From Pelecanus crispus (taxonomy: Eukaryota > Chordata > Aves > Pelecaniformes > Pelecanidae): DNA of 64,000 bases. Every line of letters begins with the position of its first letter. The stretch's first letter is position 1. The translations under genes and the position numbers were made by a program. Below, piece after piece: positions 22,771 to 34,546 of this stretch. Location: contig NC_134644.1 in NCBI RefSeq assembly GCF_030463565.1, positions 131,313,388 through 131,377,387 on the forward strand, in the 5' to 3' direction. The notes beneath the pieces were generated by a model that was not told the origin of the DNA, made no database searches, and saw only the letters and a program-made list of their open reading frames with translations.

Positions 22771-25700
22771 CTTTTTGGCCTCATAGCCCTTTAGGGAGAC
22801 TAATCTAAAGTCAGTCATGCCCTAAGGTGGAGTAATGCGAATGCAGATACTGTGTGACACTTTCTTTCACCATGACAGTGGCTCTAAAACAGTCTCCAGG
22901 ACCAAAGATGTTCGTTCCCAGGTGTGGCTGTATTCCTTTTACATAGCTGAATGGCTAGACCTGGGCTGCTGTCTGTCTCATGGAACACGTGACTGTACTT
23001 CACTCCTTTTTTTTGTAGGGTTTTTTTTTTCCTGGTTTTTAAGTGCTAGCTGGAATTTGCAATTGTCATTAATGCATTGGGAAAAACCTCCACCCTGAAA
23101 CTATAGTCTCTATAACTAAAGAAGCTAGGTAAGTTTGAGATGCTAATTTTAAAGTGTGCCTGGAAGCCCATTGGATTTGGATACTTGTAGACATGAAGGT
23201 GGTTTTGCTTTACATAGTGATTTCTGTTTGAACCAAACAATTCACAAATAGCATTGGTACTGTATTTACAAATTCTTTGACTTTGTCGCCTGCCTTCAGG
23301 TAGCTTCAGGCCATTTTGTGTCATGGGGTTCAGGCTTATTTCAGTAAGGAGAAAAAACAAATTAGCCCAAATGCTCATCTCGGTCGCTCTCAACCAACTG
23401 CTGGTATCAACTAGCCATTAAAACAGGAGGTGTTCAGCATGTTCAGCTGTACTGCTCTGTGACGGTTCTGCCAGTGCAAGAGTACAACTACATCTCATTC
23501 TCATCATAGCACTGTCAGGTAAGCATAAAGCTAACAACTAAATGGGAAGTCTGAGATTAGGTGCAGGCATCGCTACCTGTACCACATTCAATGTCATCTA
23601 AGTATAATACTCAGGCATTTGGGCTATTTACCAGAGGTGGGCACTAATTTAGGAACAGGAACGTAATTTGACTTCTGCATTGGTTCAAGCATAAGACAAA
23701 TATTTTTCAAAAAACCCTATGTAGGGATAGTCTAATTCGTCATATATTCACAGGCCACACTGAGCACTTTCTCAGTTATGTGTAGTGTGGTTAACAGTTT
23801 CCCCTTGTGTGCTCTGGGTACCAAGCTGGTTTGTACGGCTGCCTGGCTCCATGTTGGGTGGTTGGAGCTTGCCTGTGCAGCGCCTACTTTGACACTGATC
23901 AAAAGTGTGGGCAGTGATGACTGAAGTACGATTCCTCGCCCTGATTCATTGTTGGTTTCCTGGAGCTGCTGCATGAGGAGTTTATAGGCTGGTAAGTGTT
24001 GTGCATGTCAATCTCTGGTGGTTCTGGCTGTCCTGATCAACTCAGATTATCAGAGCGCATTTCTGGAACTCTTAAAGGGACTGTGTTTTCTTCTGTCGTG
24101 CTAAATCAAGGGTCATCATACATCCAAGGCCACCAGTATGGTAAGCTGGAAATCAGGGTGTGGATGCTCTTAAATATTTTAATCATATTAAATAATTTTA
24201 TTGGATTTTATTACTTATTTTATTCCCTAGAGCTGTTCTGCAGAGGCCACATTGCTTTCATTAGTTTCCATATTAATATAGTAAGAGACACATTGTTTCC
24301 TTTGCAGATATTCTTAAAACTATTGATTTACTCATTGAAAATCTTAATCTTTCTTAAATGAATATGGATTTTCAGACAAGGGAAATATTAAGTGTTTTAG
24401 GAACCAATACATTTATAGCTGTATGTGGAATGATTACTACATTAATGTAAATTGATATATAGATTTTAAATTCTGGGTTACAGTTTGCAGTATAAAGTGG
24501 AGAAGCCTAGGATAGTTAGTGGAACAAAACCAATTAAACTATGGCAGCACAGTCCTAAGTAATGGCTAATTTAGGTGTTTGTCTTAGATTTGATTAAAGC
24601 ATGAATATAATTTATATGTATCTCTACAAATTTGAAAGGGCCACAGCTCTTAGAATACTAATGACATAAGTTTCAGACTTTTGAGAAAAAGAAACTGAAA
24701 CAGCAAAAGGTTATGATGTATGTCACCTGACACAGATAAACCTGAAACACTAATCATGATCTCACAAGTCCTCTAGTAAAAGGAATCTCAAAATGAAGAG
24801 CACCAGTATAAACCATTTCAATGTGCGTATAGAAGTGCTATTTGAGATACTAATAATTTTAAAGCACTGGTTGTCCTGAAACCTGATGCAGTCTCCAGGA
24901 ATTTCACAGTGAAATAAATTCTAAGTTTCTGTTTCCAGCTGTTTTCAGACTATTTCAGAACACTTGCTATAGAAATGTATTTCACCTATAGTGAAATAGT
25001 AACAAGCAAAGTAAAAATTTTTGAGATGCTGAGGCTCTTTTGTTATGGATATCTCCTCTCATTATTAAATAATTAATTTGTATATTGTAGCTGTACTGTG
25101 ATACAAAATAATTCCATGTACCTGACATGGAAAAATGCTGAAGTAAGGGTTTAGAAACAAAGTTCTTCATTAAAATCAAATTTTACTGTGTAGTTGTTTA
25201 AAGTAGGATTCTAGCATCTTCTGCATTTTTAATAAGCAACAGTTCAGAGAAAACCGATTTCCATCCTTTTTGTTATCAGAGAGAAAACTCATTTCATGGA
25301 GTATTCTATGGAGTTATCAGGGGAATATAGTTATTGTTCATATTCAGGGTGGCTGCTCCATTTACCCATAGAGCATATATTTAGGTACCAGCAAGTCTTG
25401 GGTTCTTTCCAAGGCATTGTGGAATTACTTTACGGTGTCTGATTTACTTTAAAGCTTCTTGTTATTGCCATTTAGAAACAAAATTTATCCTGCACACATC
25501 CTGTTTAAAACAAAAATTTGTCCCCTGTTGAGCAAAGATAAAGAATATTAGAATATGTTTTTGTGGCTAAAGGTTGTGTTCAAATTAACTGCAAAGGTAA
25601 ACCTATATTTGTGAATTCATTGTGAATTGGACTTGGATTGATTGATACAATACAAATTCTGGTTTCAAATGCACAGATTAGTATTACTTACTGGAGAACT

Positions 25701-28700
25701 AAGTCTAAGGTATAGTCAGGTAATGTAGTCTTGATTTTGTTTTATGCTTTGATTATTTTAATGAAAAGTATCACTTCTGTAAGTTACTGTGAGCTAGACT
25801 ACATGTATTTCCTTGATTACATGCGTATTCTTTCAAGATGTCAACGTATGATCATTTTGCTCATTTAAAATCAACAGTGAAAACAGGCAGTGGTTTCCAT
25901 GAGCCAAGTGAAGCAGATTTGGCAGCAGATGGATGCAATATGTATCGATTTTTCATACTTTTGAATTGGGTATGATGTCTGAAAGTGTAACTTTATGAAA
26001 GTACTCGCTAATATTGATGTAAGAACCTTGATTCACAGTGTCCTGGGCTTGCTTTAAAAAGAATGGACTTAACTCACCATTGATTGGGATTACAGGTTAA
26101 ACCTGTAGGGAACTATTTCATGCAAGGAAAACTTGCTAGAATTTGTCAAGATACAAGTGCTATTGCTTCTATTCTCAGCTGAAATTTCCTATGTTATTTC
26201 ACTACAAATATTCTTGGAAAGCAGAATGGGAAACCCACATGCAAAGCTGAGGCAAAAAAGAGAAGATCTATTCTGCTATTCCTGAATAGGTCAGGACAAT
26301 GTCTTGGGGAATAACCCACTGTTTTATACCTACTCAGATATAGTCTGGAAATCCCCACAGAAGATGTGAAAAATAACAAGGCTGTTATTTTGTTGCCATA
26401 AATTGAAATGCCTAACAAAGATCTTCTACTCCTTCAGCCTTTTCTTAACATCCTGTGAGGAGTCTGAGAGACACGTGTGTTTCATCCATGTGAGAAGAGT
26501 CTGATTTCCCATTACAGCACCTAAAGCATTCCTTACTAGCTTCCCAGCAAGGGTAGCATCACCTATACTCCGTGTCATTACTGTGGGGGATAGCTACCTC
26601 AATCCAGATGGGTTCGCTTTACTGAGTGGGTTGGCGTATTTATGTGAGTAAGCTTATGTAGTCACTTACAGTCTGTTCTCGTTGGAAGATGTAGAGAAAT
26701 AGGCTTTGTCTTTCAAAACTCACAAAATTTTCATCCAGATGAATTTAATCTCAGGACAGACAATTTTCCAAACAGCCTGTCACTCAGTGAAACACTTTCT
26801 TTAGAAATTTGAGAGTCTTGGCAAGATGGAAAGTAAAAGATCTAAACAAAAATTTGCATCAAGGAGGTCAAGCTCAGAGCACCACTGCTGAAAGAGGAAA
26901 ACACTCGGTTTGAAAATCCTGTGTCAGAACTGTGTCACCTTAAGTGACAAATCTGAGGTTGTAGCTCCACAAACTTTTTCATGGTGACAAAACCAATAAC
27001 ACCGATCCAAATTAAATTATTAGGTGTTGGGTTTAGTCCAGTTTTCCTCTGAGAGTAGTGTTCGTGGAACCGTAGCTGGAGCAACTTGTCTGCTTTGAGT
27101 TTATATCAGCACTGGAAGCTTTTCTTGTGGCTTGTGGTATATACATAAATGTCTAATGCTTCAGGTGGCATCTGAGTTGCAGCTTTCAGCACGTTGTTGA
27201 CTAAACCATCAGAGAAGCATCTAAGTGCCATTGAGGGTTTGGGTCTACACAGCACTTCCCTCTGTTTATAATCCTAGTATAGCAAAACTGCAGCAGCTTA
27301 CAACTTTTTCTGGGGCGACAATTGCTGTTACTAATTCGGCTTCAAAGTTTGCGCCTCTTAAAAATGTGGAGCAGAGTTCACAACTCCTGTATTGTATCTT
27401 TTTCATAACAAGAAAAAATCAAATATGCACGATGGAGCCTGAATAACTGCTTTCCCTCAATAAGCTTCATGCTGAGAATGTTGTTAGGTTGATGCAAACA
27501 GCCATGCTGCCTGCCTTCAGGGGGAGGTCTCGCCAGGGAACATGACCACTAGATGGCTGAGAAAGGAAAAATAACACTTGGTAACAATTTGTAGCAGCAT
27601 AATCTTCATTCCTATACTTTATGAAAAAATGAAAAAAATTGCAATGTCTTGTATGTAATCTATGTTTAGAAGCAGAGAGCAAATCACTTGCTTGTATTTA
27701 TAGATAATTCTCTAGTTTTAGCAGAATTTGAAAAATCTGATTTGATACACAACTGAAACTCTTTAGGGTAAGTTGGACATGCATATTCTTGCATTCCTAA
27801 CAACCTTAATGCTTCTGCCAGTCAGGATGAGCTATTTGGATTGACTTGGTATATGTGAAGTAGTTCAGGATGACTACTCGTTGCTATCAAAATATATGTC
27901 CTGTTAATAGTTCAGCCAATATGGGCTTACTGCTGTAGAGAAGCTGCCTACTGCAGTAACACAACATAGCATGTTCAGGCTTGTTCTGTTGCCTGACAAC
28001 CTTGACATAATTGTCCTATTTCCTCTATTTGTGTAACAGTCCCTGGCTACAACACACATCCTTGGGCAAGAATTTTCATTTTACTGTTCCTGAATGGCCT
28101 TCATATAATTTGCTGTGCACGCATGACCTGGGTATTGTAGAAAAAATTACAGAAATCCTAAACTTCAGCAGGGCAGCTAGCTGCCCTTTGTAATCCAGAA
28201 TCAATTTGTTTATGTACTTTAGTTTAGATTTGTGTAATGCCATAGCTTTTCACTTTACACAACACTATAATACCACTGCTAAGAATTTATTTTACATAGG
28301 AAAAGTATTGGCTGCTTTTAGTGTCCTTTGGTTGTGATCTGCTGATGGCAAGTGTGGATAGCAGTGCATCTAAGATTAGAATTTTCCCTTAAGTGAAATA
28401 TTAGAAATTCCTGGGATTCCTTCTGCAGTGTAACTTACGCTGTTCCCCACCTCTGCAGCCTGGCAATTAAGCAGTCTCCTCTTCCTTGAGGAAAGGTTTG
28501 ATTCCTTCACGGCTCTGTTTCCTGCATTACTCACTTTTACATTCAATACCTTCAGAAAATGTTGCCAGTTGCTCTTGGTAGTGACCAGCAATCTGCCTTT
28601 CATTTTGGTTTTCCGCTATCATAACAAGATTATTGCTCATCTCTGTAACACTGGTGCTGCCATTAATGACACTCCTTTTTTGGTTAGAGTCTGAAACATG

Positions 28701-30379
28701 ATGCTGGTGGTCTGTAACCACAATAAATACATTTTCATGAAGTTATTAGAGTACTTTTTTAACTTACCAGATCTTTTTCTGTCAATGTGAACATTTTTGT
28801 ATGTTACTGGTTAGAGATCTGAAATAAAAGCCAACAGACTTTTCATTATGACCTCCTATCACATGTAAAATTGTATTCCTGTTTCATAGAGAGAAGCTTA
28901 ACAAACTGACTGTATAGACAAATACATATTATGGTATGTACTAATCTTTTCAGATGCTTTTTCAGACTTTTGGCCTAATCAAGAATGTTACAATATTCTG
29001 TTCACTTTTATTCATGGTTTAGAGGATCTTTACTTCTGCTAAGGACAAAATAACTTAACATCTCAAAAAAGGGACAGAGTTTTTGAACATTTTGTAGCTA
29101 GGTGACAGTAAGATTGCCTTTAACTTTGTCTTTGAATTTACATCAACAATAAGGCCATAGCATACCCCCGAGTTTTGGAAAAGTTTGTAATCATTCTTGC
29201 ATGCTATGTTCAGCCTGAGAAATATTCACTCAAGTTTTTCAATATATTCATCATTAATGGATTTTGTGACCCTAATACCTTCCAAATAATGCTATACTTG
29301 CCTAAACTTCACGGTCTGATGCCATTTGAGATGTCCTAGGGGTATTCAAGACAATATCACAAGACTGGCAGATATGACATAGGACCTTGTTGAAAACCTG
29401 CATCCTTGTAAAGCAGCACCTTGGTTGAGAGCAGGGTCTTGGTTGGAATATGTGATTGCTCATACAGTATAAATAGCTTCTTTTGGAGCTGAATTTATTA
29501 TAGACCTGAAGTGTTCTTAAATTGACACCTGGGAGTGAATCTCAGTGTCTGAGCTAGATAAAACCCCATTTCTGATGCTACCTCTTCAGCTGCCTCAAGT
29601 GTTACGTGAAATTACTCCAGTTTGTAGATTGTCTGGAAATACTCCAAACCTCCCTTTGTGCCAAGTAATGAATAACAATAACAGTGTTGTGACGTCCCGT
29701 GTAGACAAACCACATTAACTTCACTCTTCATACTTCCTAAATTAGAACTACAGTAATATCCAGGAATTACAGATATTTTCCAATATCTGTAACCTCCATG
29801 AGTTCTCATGATTTACGTTAGAGCGAGAGAAACTAACTGATTTCCCAAGTTTACCTCTGTTATCCTTGATAACAGGAAGGTAAACAGTGTCAGTTTTAAC
29901 TATGACTGTCACAGCTTGGAAAGCTCATTTGTCAAACAAGTTTTCCCTCCTCTTACAGCATGAGCAAGGAGACCATCCTCTGAAACACTGTGCTGTATTT
30001 ATAGCATCTTAAATACAAAGCAGTGAAGAAGGACAACTAATGGAAAAAATAACAGTAGTCAAGAACTGAGGGAAAAAATTATTCAAGTGGGAAGGTAATT
30101 GGCTTTTGTCTGTACTTGGCCTTTAAATCAACGGTTTTGTACTGCTAGGTGTAAGTAAAATTTTCAAAAGTGATACTTATGCAATCTCCAATTTTCTAAA
30201 AAGAATAATGCTGGAACTGGTAGAAACTCATGGTGGAAAATCTAAAAATCAGAGGTAACTTAGTGAGAGTAATCATGACATTCTATTTCACAATCCTGAG
30301 GAAGATTCCCTGGAATGAAAAAGAACAGTATTTTTCTTAAGGAAAGCCTGGCCTGGAGGGTTGCACATCATTTGGCCTA
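22771..30379. other. AT-rich intergenic DNA downstream of SOX17 copy 2
   Basis: No coding exon, RNA gene or clear transposable element is recognisable over about 7.6 kb. Open frames are at most 121 residues and look random. One strong hairpin at 29849-29885 is listed separately. The remainder looks like ordinary unique AT-rich DNA. Confidence 0.5.
29849..29885. repeat. Near-perfect hairpin with FOX and GATA half sites
   Basis: The left arm GTTTACCTCTGTTATC (29849-29864) pairs with GATAACAG (29868-29875) and AGGTAAAC (29878-29885), around a 3-base CTT loop and with a 2-base GA bulge on the right arm. The result is a 16-bp stem. The arms carry forkhead-like GTTTAC and GATA-like GATAA in mirror arrangement. 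It could be a cis-regulatory palindrome, the remains of a small inverted-repeat transposon, or a structured RNA. Nothing else identifies it. Confidence 0.75.
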
Positions 30380-30588
30380 ACTTTGATAACCAGGAGGATA
30401 TTAAAAGAAACAATTAACACTACATTACAAGGAGTGAGATGATAAAGAAACTAAAAGAAAGCAGACAGATTTTTCGAGAACAAATTTTGTCAATTCAACA
30501 TGATTTCCTATGTTGGTAGAGTAAGTGGTTGAGTGTTTTAGGGAGAAGCAGTAGATATAGCTTGATGATAGTAGAACTTTTGATGTTG
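30380..30588 (+). mobile_element. Ancient CR1 LINE fragment, 5' piece
   Basis: The sequence around 30460-30588 resembles the reverse transcriptase region of CR1 ORF2, including a degraded version of the segment before and around the YLDFSKAFD motif (gtagatatagcttgatg, then acttttgatg). It is interrupted by indels and stops and is much older than the CR1 copies at 34, 45 and 58 kb. The match breaks at 30588, where an LTR begins, and CR1-like sequence resumes around 31740. The two pieces are probably one insertion split by later elements. Confidence 0.55.
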
Positions 30589-31145
30589 TGTCATGGTTTA
30601 ACCCAGGAGGCAGCTGAACACCACACAGCCATTCGCTCACTCCCCCTGCAGTGGGATGAGGGAGAGAATTGGAAAAAAGGTAAAACTCGTGGGTTGAAGT
30701 AGAGACAATTTAATAGGACAGAAAAGGAAAGAAAAATAATAATAATGATAAAGGAATATATAAAACAAGTGATGCACAATGCAATTGTTCACCACCCGCT
30801 GACTGATGCCCAACCAGTTCCTGAGCAGTGGCCATGCACCCCACCCCAGCCAACTCCTCCCAGTCTTTTGGTTCAGCATGGTATCATATGGTATGGAATA
30901 TCCCTTTGGCCAGTTTGGGTCAGCTGTCCTGGTTGTGCCCCCTCCCAGCTTCTTGTGCACCTCCAGCCTCCTTGCTGGCAGGGCAGTATGAGAAGCTGAA
31001 AAGTCCTTGACTTAGTGTAAGCACTGCTCAGTCGCAACTAAAACATCAGCGTGTTATCAACATTACTCTTATACTAAATCCAAAACACAGCACTATACCA
31101 GCTACTAGGAAGAAAATTAACTCTATCCCAGCTGAAACCAGGACA
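30589..31145 (-). mobile_element. Avian ERVL-type LTR, minus orientation
   Basis: This 557-bp element reads TGTCCTGG...CATGACA on the minus strand, with the TG...CA ends of a retroviral LTR. It strongly resembles a very common avian ERVL-family LTR that contains a (TTA)n-rich part, an ATTAAA-type signal and a GGGTTAAACCA end. No clear 5-bp target duplication is visible: the flanks are tgttg and ccagc. A related but truncated LTR lies in the opposite orientation at 59.7 kb. The family name is inferred from memory of avian repeats. Confidence 0.8.
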
Positions 31146-31189
31146 CCAGCCAATTGTGGTAACAGTGACACTAGCCCTTGGTGTGATGA

Positions 31190-31640
31190 GAATGGTGAAG
31201 AAACGGGCTATTGTAAAAAACTGCCTATTGTTGAGACCTTAGGTTGTTGCAACAGGCAGTGGGACTCACTTCCAGAAGAACCTCATCGCTGCCTGGGCCA
31301 AAGAGCATGGCATTGAGTGGGTATATCACATCCCCTTATCACTAGCCTCAGGGGAAATCGAATTATATGATGCAGTGTTAAAGACTAACCTGAGAGCAAT
31401 GGGTGGTGGGACATTCAAACATTGGGATACACATTTAGCAAAGGCCGCCTGGTTAGTCAACACTAGGGGATCTGCTGATTGAGCTGGCCCTGCCCAGTCA
31501 AAACTTTTACATACTATAGAAGGGGATAAAGTCCCTGTAGTGCACGTAAAAAAATATACTGGGGAAGACAGTTACTCTCTTTTAAATTGAGGACATGTGG
31601 TCCAGATTAAATCACAGTTAAGAATAGTTATCAGTGCCTT
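31190..31640 (+). pseudogene. Degraded ERVL pol (integrase) fragment
   Basis: In the + strand the stretch 31250-31620 reads as the C-terminal part of an avian ERVL integrase (for example AWAKEHGIEWVYHIP and GGTFKHWDTHLAKAAW). It is interrupted by in-frame stops near 31238 and 31480 and near 31588. It is a nonfunctional fossil. Its orientation is opposite to the adjacent LTR, so the two do not form one simple provirus. Either two insertions or an inversion is involved. Confidence 0.7.
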
Positions 31641-31739
31641 CACTTATGAATTGAAATGTTATTTTAGATGGCATGCTGATACAGGTCCATTTCTTTATTT
31701 TGTGCTTCTAATAATGAGTCAAATGAATATAGATTATAC

Positions 31740-32400
31740 TTAACAAAATTTCTGGATTTTATCAACCTGGGAAGGGCTGCAAGCATTATAAAGGATAAAA
31801 CTAGAAGTTATAGTTATCCTGGTAATTTTGAGAAATAACCTGAGATCAACAAGAAGAAATTCAATTAAGAAAAACACAACTAATAAATGTGCAAATGTAA
31901 AGAAAAGAATAACTGACTTTATGAAGGGGGAGAATCTTAAGGCAATAGTAGCATGTGAACCAAGCCACTTATCTAACAGAATACTGGGGGTTAGAAATGA
32001 TTCAGCCAGAACAGTTTGAGCAGTTGCTGTTCCTTAGCGGGGAGTTACTGCACCTCAGCTGAGACATAACTGACTGCAGTTACATTCCTAGTCCCCTGCA
32101 GTGTAAAATAAAATACATTACCTCAATCTCTTTCTTTTCTCATCACGTTCTTAATGATCTGGGTCAACAAAGCTGCTGTGAAAAAAACCAGAGGTCATCT
32201 TGGCAAGCATGAAGAAGAACATGTGTGACACCCAAGAGTTAATTATTTCACTATACAAAGTAGCTATGAGACCTCAGGTGAGTACTGCATCTATGTTTGC
32301 ACACCACACTTGAAGAAAGATAGAGATAAGCTAGGGGTGGGTGAAGAGGTTTGAAAACATGATTTATGAGTAGAGATTGAAGGCTCAATGTCTACTCACA
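31740..32400 (+). mobile_element. Ancient CR1 LINE fragment, 3' piece
   Basis: This looks like the later part of a very old CR1 ORF2. A segment near 31760-31900 matches the region downstream of the FADD motif (catcaacctgggaaggg, then agatcaacaagaagaaattc). Sequence near 32250-32330 matches the LVRPHLEYC-type region in broken frames. It shares age and orientation with the piece ending at 30588, and the distance fits one CR1 after subtracting the ERV material between them. Boundaries are approximate. Confidence 0.5.
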
Positions 32401-33962
32401 AATGAAAAGATGGTGATCAGCTGTTCTCCTTGGCCACAAGGCGAAATAATTTATCTCAATTTATTGTCCCCCCAACATAAATAAAGTATTATTAAAAAGC
32501 ACTTTAATAGTGTTTTCAGTGCAAATGGAATTGTACTAGATGTAAGCAATTGCTTTCACAATATAAAATATGGTGTGAACAAACAGTATTTCAGAGATTG
32601 TCATAACATGCATTTTGATATTTTCCTTTATCAACAAAACAGCATGAAGTTCTCAAAATGTGTTAACAGGGTATGACAGTAGAGCTGCTCCCTCGTTTCT
32701 TGAGTTGGATCCCAGCAGTGAGGGAACGGTTAGCAATAGACTGTGCAGGAAAAGAATGGAAGTAGGTGCAGCACCTGAACACCACAGGGAGTTCCTCTCC
32801 GTTGGCTCCTCACAGACATTCCCCTCACCCAGCTGTATGACAAATGACTCCACCACCTTCCTTTTCACTTCCTCCTCTAAATTAATCCCGGGTACTCAGC
32901 CCCCTCAAACATCTTCCACATTTCATCCATCAGCAACCTTCAGTAACCTCACACACTCTTCCCCATCCTGAGAACATCTGTACAGGAGCAGGCACCTCCT
33001 TTTGGCAGTGGTAGAGAAGGTACTGTGCCATTCATGAGGTGATGTGTAATTTTATGGAAATTAGTTTATTAAACAGTTCACAGTATTTCCCAGGGAGTGC
33101 CACACACTGCTGAATCACCATCATCCATTCCTGCAACATATGCTCCATATGACTCCATTTTATAATAGTATTTTCATTTTTATTATCTTTATATCAAGAT
33201 TTTTATTAGTATGAAGACTCATACATTCAGCATGATACCTTGTCCTTAGAGTGTACCCAAACTCACCAATCTCTGTAAAGTGGTCAGAAAGCTAGGGTCA
33301 TCTACTGCGTGGTTGTTTCTGCAAATTTAAAGTGAAAGTTTTTCTAAAGCAAAGATCAGACTCTGAATTTACACTTGATCTTGTACAGCAAGTGGGAAAT
33401 TGTCTGAACAAAACTGACTTGGATTTTATATTTTACTCATATAATGTGACAATTGTTTTAAGATTATTTTCTGCATTGTGGTAGAGGACAACCAGATGAC
33501 AGCCCCACACTAGATACTGTATAATCAAACACAATATAAAGGTCCCCCCACCTCAGAAAGATTGCAATTAAGAGACCAGCCATACCAGGTGACTGGAACA
33601 AGCCTGTAGATGAAAGTCAGAGCTTTAAGTGAAGGGAGAATAATACTCAATTCATACCTAGTTAAGAGGAGTTATGATATTTGGAAACATTTAGCGAGCA
33701 AAACTAAGTCTCATAAGAGTGCAGTTTTCTGTGTGCATTACAGTGGAAAGGAGTGTGTATGTATGTGTATAAAAATATAAAAAAATCACCTTTCATATTT
33801 TTTTCCACTGCAGGCTACCTGGAAAATTTATTGGATAATTATTTTCCATGATTTAGTGCCTATTAAATGAAGTACTTGGTACCTCTGTTAGATGTCAGTC
33901 TCTTGTAGAGAGTTCCTTAATAGCAAAGTGCTAGCTGTTGAACAAGGAAGAGCATGTCCTTA
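32401..33962. other. Intergenic, no gene recognised
   Basis: AT-rich unique sequence. A 103-residue open frame near 32660-32971 is Ser/Thr/Pro-rich and resembles no family I recognise. No clear repeat is visible. Confidence 0.45.
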
Positions 33963-34546
33963 GAATCATAGGATCATTTAGGTTGGAAAAGACCTTTAAG
34001 ATCATCGAGTCCGACGGTAAACCTACCACTGCCAAGTCCCACTAAACCATGTCCCTAAGCACCACATCTACATGTGTTTTAAACACGTCCAGGGATGGGG
34101 ACTCAACCACTTCCCTGGGCAGCCTGTTCCAATGCTTGACCACTCTTTCAGTGAAAAAATTTTTCCTAGTATCCAACCTAAACCTCCCCTGGCGCAGCGT
34201 GAGCCCATTTCCTCTCATCCTATCGCTAACTATGTGGGAGAAGAGACCAACACCCACCTCACTACAACCTCCTTTCAGGTAGTTGTAGAGAGCGATAAGG
34301 TCTCCCCTCAGCCTCCTCTTCTCTAAGCTAAACAACCCCAGTTCCCTCAGCCGCTCCTCATAAGGCCTGTGCTCCAGACCCTTCACCAGCCTTGTTGCCC
34401 TTCTCTGAACACGCTCCAGCACCTCAATGTCTTTCTTGTATTGAGGGGCCCAAAACTGAACACAGTATTCCAGGTGCGGCCTCACCAGCGCCGAGTACAG
34501 GGGCACAATCAGTTCCCTAGCCCTGCTGGCCACACTGTTTCTTGTG
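33963..34546 (-). mobile_element. 5'-truncated CR1 LINE, minus strand
   Basis: The CR1 3' end is at 33963, with the remnant of the terminal repeat (agaatcatagga on the + strand). The element runs on the minus strand through the C-terminal 168 or so codons of ORF2, stop at 34042-34044, and is truncated at about 34546, where the match to other CR1 copies ends. The frame remains open into unrelated flanking DNA up to 34761, so a 239-codon frame here is chimeric. Key residues such as [19 protein letters not shown] and [14 protein letters not shown] are intact. It closely resembles the last part of the CR1 at 44.2-45.9 kb, in inverted orientation. Confidence 0.92.
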
